Source: Scatosoma sp045542595 (GTDB lineage: Bacteria; Bacillota; Clostridia; Christensenellales; Borkfalkiaceae). From it: a DNA stretch of 56,236 nucleotides. Where the stretch lies: assembly GCA_045542595.1 (NCBI GenBank), contig JAZQLI010000034.1, forward strand, positions 1 through 56,236, given 5' to 3'. Positions within the stretch are counted from its first letter, which is position 1; each line of letters opens with the position of its first letter. The notes under the pieces were generated by a model, which did not search any database, was not told where the DNA came from, and saw nothing but the letters and a program-made list of their open reading frames with translations. Positions 53,236-56,236 of this stretch are shown here, piece after piece. The translations under genes were made by a program, and so were the position numbers.

Positions 53236-53373
53236 TTATATTTCCACTCCGTAATGCTCGGCGCTTAACGCTATAATTTTTTTGCATTCTTCTTCCGTGA
53301 TTAACTTCATTGCAAGCAAAGCTCGCAACATATTCACGCTATAATAAAAAGCGGCGTTATTCTTGTCCGTCAT
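53236..53373 (-). CDS. 45-residue small protein coupled to mazF
   Basis: The protein, MTDKNNAAFYYSVNMLRALL followed by AMKLITEEECKKIIALSAEH, resembles the short SHOCT-like helical proteins found before recombinases in clostridial elements. Its ATG overlaps the mazF stop (ATGA). It is not MazE-like in sequence, but its coupling makes an antitoxin role worth testing. The 130 bases to the recombinase contain a GCAAGG/CCTTGC hairpin. Confidence 0.6.
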   Translation of the reverse strand: MTDKNNAAFYYSVNMLRALLAMKLITEEECKKIIALSAEHYGVEI

Positions 53374-53714
53374 CGTTTCACCCCCAAGCTAATAATAATT
53401 GCTCTATCCACTTCGACCATAGTGTGCTTGTCCGCTACGCCGACAAACTCAGAAATGCGGATTTTATCAATCACCCGTATTTGTTCAAGCAAGATTATTG
53501 AATCTTTTTTCAAGCCTTCCGTTTGAATAGGTACGTGTGTCGGTAATTTTGCTTTTGCCAATTGGCTCGTAATCGCTGCCACAATCGTCGTAGGCGAGTG
53601 CTGATTCCCTTTATCGTTTTGCAAAATTAAAACAGGACGGACACCGCCCTGTTCACTTCCTTTCACGGGATTCAAATCTGCGTAATATATTTCACTTCTT
53701 TTTATATCTTTCAT
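53370..53714 (-). CDS. mazF: MazF/PemK-type mRNA interferase
   Basis: The 114-residue toxin-fold protein has IYYADLNPVKGSEQGGVRPVLI (with the conserved Arg and Pro), TTIVAAITSQ, KLPTHVPI and ILLEQIRVIDK. It would cleave single-stranded mRNA. ATG 53714 follows GGAGG. No MazE-like antitoxin is upstream; the previous gene is SpoVG, past a terminator. Homologues in conjugative elements are often found without classic MazE. Confidence 0.88.
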   Translation of the reverse strand: MKDIKRSEIYYADLNPVKGSEQGGVRPVLILQNDKGNQHSPTTIVAAITSQLAKAKLPTHVPIQTEGLKKDSIILLEQIRVIDKIRISEFVGVADKHTMVEVDRAIIISLGVKR

Positions 53715-53731
53715 AATTGCCTCCGTTAAGT

Positions 53732-53766
53732 AAAAAAGGCGACCGTTTTACAACGACCGCCTTTTT
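53732..53766 (-). terminator. Terminator between spoVG and mazF
   Basis: The hairpin GGCG...CGTT/AACG...CGCC with a 2x2 internal mismatch is flanked by A and T runs on each side and lies directly after the spoVG stop. It could be partial, letting some transcripts reach mazF. Confidence 0.65.
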
Positions 53767-53773
53767 GATTTGA

Positions 53774-54160
53774 TTACATTGTTTGCGTAACAGGCTCTTG
53801 TGCCTCGCCTTCATCCAACTGCTCAGTCTGTTCTTCTTCCAGTTTCTGCTCGTAAGCGTCCATGATTTGCTTGTTCAATTCTTCTCTCGCTTCCGCCGTA
53901 ATCGGATGGAAAACGTCTTTGTAGTCTTCCCCGTCTTTCCTTTGTGGCATGGATACAAACAAGCCCTTTTCTCCTTCGATGATTTTGATACCGTGAATGG
54001 CGAACGCATCACCGATATTCACGCTTGCAAACGCTTTCGTCTTACTGCCTTCATAATCGACAAGCGAGTCGATTCTTGCGTTAATCTTCGGCGTTTGCGT
54101 TTTCTTGGGTTCTGGTTTTTTTTCTTGCTGTTTTGGTTTCGTTTGATTTTTCGTTGACAT
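53774..54160 (-). CDS. spoVG: SpoVG-domain protein of the element
   Basis: The 128-residue protein has a Lys/Pro/Gln-rich N-terminal extension (1-25), then the SpoVG domain (about 27-100: INARIDSLV, GSKTKAFASVNIGDAFAIHG, FVSMPQRKD, FHPITAEAREELN). It ends in an acidic Glu/Gln tail. SpoVG is a small nucleic-acid-binding regulator. ATG 54160 follows AAGGAGG. Such accessory SpoVG copies are common in clostridial mobile elements and are distinct from the chromosomal sporulation gene. Confidence 0.85.
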   Translation of the reverse strand: MSTKNQTKPKQQEKKPEPKKTQTPKINARIDSLVDYEGSKTKAFASVNIGDAFAIHGIKIIEGEKGLFVSMPQRKDGEDYKDVFHPITAEAREELNKQIMDAYEQKLEEEQTEQLDEGEAQEPVTQTM

Positions 54161-54205
54161 TCTATTGTCCTCCTTCTTTTTTCCTTATGTGCTCCATAAG
54201 TAGCA

Positions 54206-54235
54206 AAAGCGGTCGCTTATAAAAACGACCGCTTT
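54206..54235. terminator. Perfect 10-bp hairpin upstream of spoVG
   Basis: AAAGCGGTCG/CGACCGCTTT with a 10-base loop and A/T flanks on both sides is in the spoVG leader, 46 bases before the ATG. It could terminate the upstream non-coding RNA. Confidence 0.6.
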
Positions 54236-54249
54236 CTTTGTATCAATCG

Positions 54250-54570
54250 TTTTCTTTTTTCGTTCACATTTGTCCTTCACATCCCTGAACGTGGGTACGC
54301 AGTCTTCCGGGCATGCATTTGCCCCTCATAGGAATCTCACCTTCGCGTGGTTCTCACCCGAACGCCCTCATTGGTTGCGGTGGATTGATTACCACTCGAC
54401 CTGTGACTGGACGTAAGTATCATTATACCTTCTGCCTTTCGTCGCCTACGCTACGGGTGCTGCCGTAACGCTTGATTCTAACCGAAGTTTCACCATTTGG
54501 CTTGTCCATTTCGCGGACAACAGAAGGAACGTAAAAGGTGCGCAGTTTATTCCGTTGTCAGAGGCAATAA
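54250..54570 (-). ncRNA. Candidate structured non-coding RNA
   Basis: These 320 bases have no plausible ORF, are more GC-rich than the flanks, and contain many short stable hairpins on the minus strand: TTGTCC-7-GGACAA, TACGG-6-CCGTA, GTGG-8-CCAC, GTTC-6-GAAC, GGGCA-6-TGCCC and CGTTCA...TGAACG. Terminators lie at each side (54575-54611 and 54206-54235). A TATAAT (54427-54422) is inside. It might be a cis-regulatory leader of spoVG or an independent RNA. I could not assign an Rfam family. Confidence 0.45.
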
Positions 54571-54574
54571 AAAT

Positions 54575-54611
54575 ACCCCTTCACTATGGATTGAGCAAAA
54601 AGTGAAGGGGT
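54575..54611 (-). terminator. Terminator of the sigma-like gene
   Basis: The 11-bp perfect stem ACCCCTTCACT/AGTGAAGGGGT is followed on the minus strand by ATTTTTATT, 16 bases after the stop at 54628. Confidence 0.85.
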
Positions 54612-54627
54612 TGAGCGGAATTATTTT

Positions 54628-55185
54628 TTAATTTTTAAGAAATTTTTTTATTTTTTCTAAAATTTTATGCTTGCGATCATTTATTGTCTTTTGTGGAATA
54701 CCTGTAAGAGCCGACCATTGTCGTTCGGTATAGCCGTCAAAGAACAATGCCTGAATCAGCTCTTTTTCTTTTGCGGATAATTTTGCTATCGCACTATGTA
54801 ATTCTTCTCGCTCTATTTTTTCAATAAGGTCTTCTTCAATTGAAACGCCTAACGACAAGATTTGCTCCCCGTTTATATCATTCGTTTCCATATCCGTAAT
54901 AATATCCAATGATGTATGACTAATATCTAAAGCCTGCATCACATCTTTTATATATCGCCTCCGCCGTTGCTCTGCCGCATAAATTTTCGCGCGCTCAGGC
55001 GGAACTTCCACGCCGACCATTACGGCACGGTCATCATCTTGCCATACGTCAAAATATTTTTTCTTTCCTTCTTCGGTTCGTAAGTATTGATAAAGAGCTT
55101 GTCCCGTTAATGCTCTATACCGTTTTTTACCGTCTTCCGATAAAAATTCGCCATTGTCATCCAATATGTAAAATATTTTTTTCAA
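54628..55185 (-). CDS. Sigma-70 region 4-like HTH protein of the element
   Basis: The 185-residue protein has an N-terminal region of unknown type (FYILDDNGEFLSEDGKKRY; YFDVWQDDDRAVMVGVEV). A C-terminal sigma-70 region 4 HTH follows (about 125-182: LHSAIAKLSAKEKELIQALF, YTERQWSALTGIPQKTINDR, basic tail). It likely steers transcription of element genes. The TTG start at 55185 is preceded by AGGAGG eight bases upstream. Confidence 0.75.
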   Translation of the reverse strand: MKKIFYILDDNGEFLSEDGKKRYRALTGQALYQYLRTEEGKKKYFDVWQDDDRAVMVGVEVPPERAKIYAAEQRRRRYIKDVMQALDISHTSLDIITDMETNDINGEQILSLGVSIEEDLIEKIEREELHSAIAKLSAKEKELIQALFFDGYTERQWSALTGIPQKTINDRKHKILEKIKKFLKN

Positions 55186-55713
55186 GTTTTTATCCTCCTG
55201 TCTTGAATTTTGAAAATCTTAAAATTTCAAAATCTCAACAGGAGGCGCACGTATCGATATATTTCTACATTTTTCGCAAGGCAAAAGAAAAACGCGCCCA
55301 TTCTGCAATGATACACATTGCAAAATAAGCGCGCAATTATACTGTTCAGGTTTAATATGTACTGTCAGTTCACTATTAAGGCTGTTTTGCACCTTGCTAG
55401 GCGGAGATACGTCTTCATAGATATGCCCAACAGCACAGGCTTCAGTTATTAAGTTGTATCATAATCGTCGCTCGTGATGAGCAACAAAGCGAAGTTATTT
55501 GTCCATCGCATAAAAAATATCCCCTCCTTTCCAAAAACGGGAAGCGGGGATTAGGCGTGGCTATTCAGTCCCGTCAAACCTCGTTTTTTTTGTTTGGCGG
55601 AACTTATGTAGGCTTGGTTCATATTACAGAGAACTATCCGTTCACTATAATTGAACCACTATGCCATTTTCAATATGAACTAAATTTGATAAAATATATG
55701 TGGAGGTGAACTC
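55186..55713. promoter_or_regulatory. Divergent control region between the sigma-like and XRE genes
   Basis: This non-coding stretch contains a TGCAATG-5-CATTGCA hairpin (55304-55322), GTTCACTATTA (55368-55378) and GTTCACTATAA (55640-55650). A cluster of GTTCA/TGAAC half-sites follows at 55617-55625, 55640-55644, 55652-55656 and 55672-55680. A hairpin TCCCC...GGGGA lies around 55529-55551. The XRE gene has TAAAAT about 25 bases before its ATG. The half-sites are probable operators for the XRE protein. Confidence 0.5.
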
Positions 55714-56064
55714 ATGGTACATATCCACACTGAAACGCTGGGTGATATTATCAAGAAAGCACGTCAAGAATCGGGCATTACAATGGAAGAACTTGCATTT
55801 CGATTAGACGTTACACCACGGTATCTTTATCGTATCGAAAATGAAGGCAAGAAACCAAGCTTTGACGTTTTATACGGTTTAATACGAGAACTGTCCATAT
55901 CGCCGGATTCGATTTTCTATCCCGAAAGACTTTCCACGGACTCCGAGATTGAAAATCTTATCCGACGGCTTTACAGTTTAGATGAACGATCTCTCGACGT
56001 TATCAAAGCAACTGCAAATGCCTTACTTGAAACCGCTATAACCAGCGACAATCCGAAGAAGTAG
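55714..56064 (+). CDS. XRE-family transcriptional regulator
   Basis: The 116-residue Cro/C1-type regulator has an N-terminal HTH (about 8-65: IIKKARQESGITMEELAFRL, YLYRIENEGKKPSFDVLYGL). A helical C-terminus follows (EIENLIRRLYSLDERSLDVI). ATG 55714 follows GGAGGTG. It is divergent from the sigma-like gene, with a GTTCA-rich region between them, so it is the likely repressor of the element. Confidence 0.9.
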   Translation: MVHIHTETLGDIIKKARQESGITMEELAFRLDVTPRYLYRIENEGKKPSFDVLYGLIRELSISPDSIFYPERLSTDSEIENLIRRLYSLDERSLDVIKATANALLETAITSDNPKK

Positions 56065-56104
56065 TCATTTTGACTGCTTTTTCTTTTTTTAGACAAATAA
56101 TCAT

Positions 56105-56128
56105 CCACCCGAATATCGGGTGGTTTTT
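56105..56128 (+). terminator. Terminator of the XRE gene
   Basis: CCACCCGA-ATA-TCGGGTGG, a perfect 8-bp stem followed by TTTTTATTTTT, lies 40 bases after the stop. Confidence 0.88.
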
Positions 56129-56236
56129 ATTTTTCGGGCATAGCCCTTGTTCACTGGCGTAGCACAAATGTGCTTTTTGGTTGACCTGCCAGTCATGCAC
56201 GTCTTACTTGCTACCCGTCAACGGGTCACGCGGATC
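56129..56236. other. Non-coding right edge with three perfect inverted repeats
   Basis: GGGC-ATA-GCCC (56136-56146), AGCACA-AA-TGTGCT (56161-56174) and ACCCGT-CA-ACGGGT (56213-56226) follow each other in 100 bases without a gene. This could be an oriT or regulatory region of the element, whose remaining genes lie outside the window. Confidence 0.4.

Overview
The window looks like the chromosome of a low-GC, endospore-forming Firmicute of the Clostridia type. It carries SipL (DUF3794+LysM), YqfC/YqfD, Veg, IspE, a SipW-type signal peptidase and the conserved run yqfC-yqfD-phoH-pgpH-ybeY-era-yqzL-recO. Almost every gene is on the minus strand. No rRNA, tRNA or CRISPR array was seen.

1-15 kb is a defence island. 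It starts with a type I restriction-modification operon (hsdR-hsdM-hsdS, hsdS cut by the window edge). Next come a large DUF4365-like/SF1 helicase fusion and a MutT-type Nudix hydrolase. A tightly packed four-gene operon follows: HExxH metallopeptidase, nuclease-like/DUF2075 NTPase, MazG-like pyrophosphohydrolase, and nuclease/DEAD helicase. It ends with a split HipA kinase toxin system of the HipB-HipS-HipT type, under a promoter with three evenly phased operator candidates.

15-21 kb is an integrative mobilizable element: large serine recombinase, several very small ORFs, TnpV, a relaxase whose 3' end is overprinted by a coiled-coil membrane protein gene, MobC (apparently with a non-AUG start), and a hairpin-rich oriT candidate. 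A 277-bp TIR-flanked MITE-like insert sits on the end of tnpV. 21-25 kb holds a helicase IV-like protein with topoisomerase-type zinc fingers and a truncated IS21 IstA.

25-48.3 kb is core chromosome: ppdK, a GT28-like glycosyltransferase, a SipW cluster with two probable secreted substrates, an Mrr-like nuclease with a long low-complexity linker, the recO-to-yqfC block, a heterodimeric ABC exporter, a 139/140-bp tandem repeat, an unknown membrane protein, ispE, sipL and veg.

48.4-56.2 kb is a second integrated element just past veg: three overlapping serine recombinase genes (the middle one without a catalytic domain), a small protein, MazF without an obvious MazE, SpoVG, a candidate structured RNA, a sigma-70-region-4 protein and a divergent XRE regulator next to a cluster of GTTCA/TGAAC half-sites. 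It continues beyond the right edge.

All functions are inferred from motifs and gene order read by eye; no database search was possible. The strongest candidates for something undescribed are the four-gene NTPase/nuclease/pyrophosphohydrolase/protease operon (8-13.3 kb) and the regulatory architecture it shares with the mobile element at 21.1 kb.
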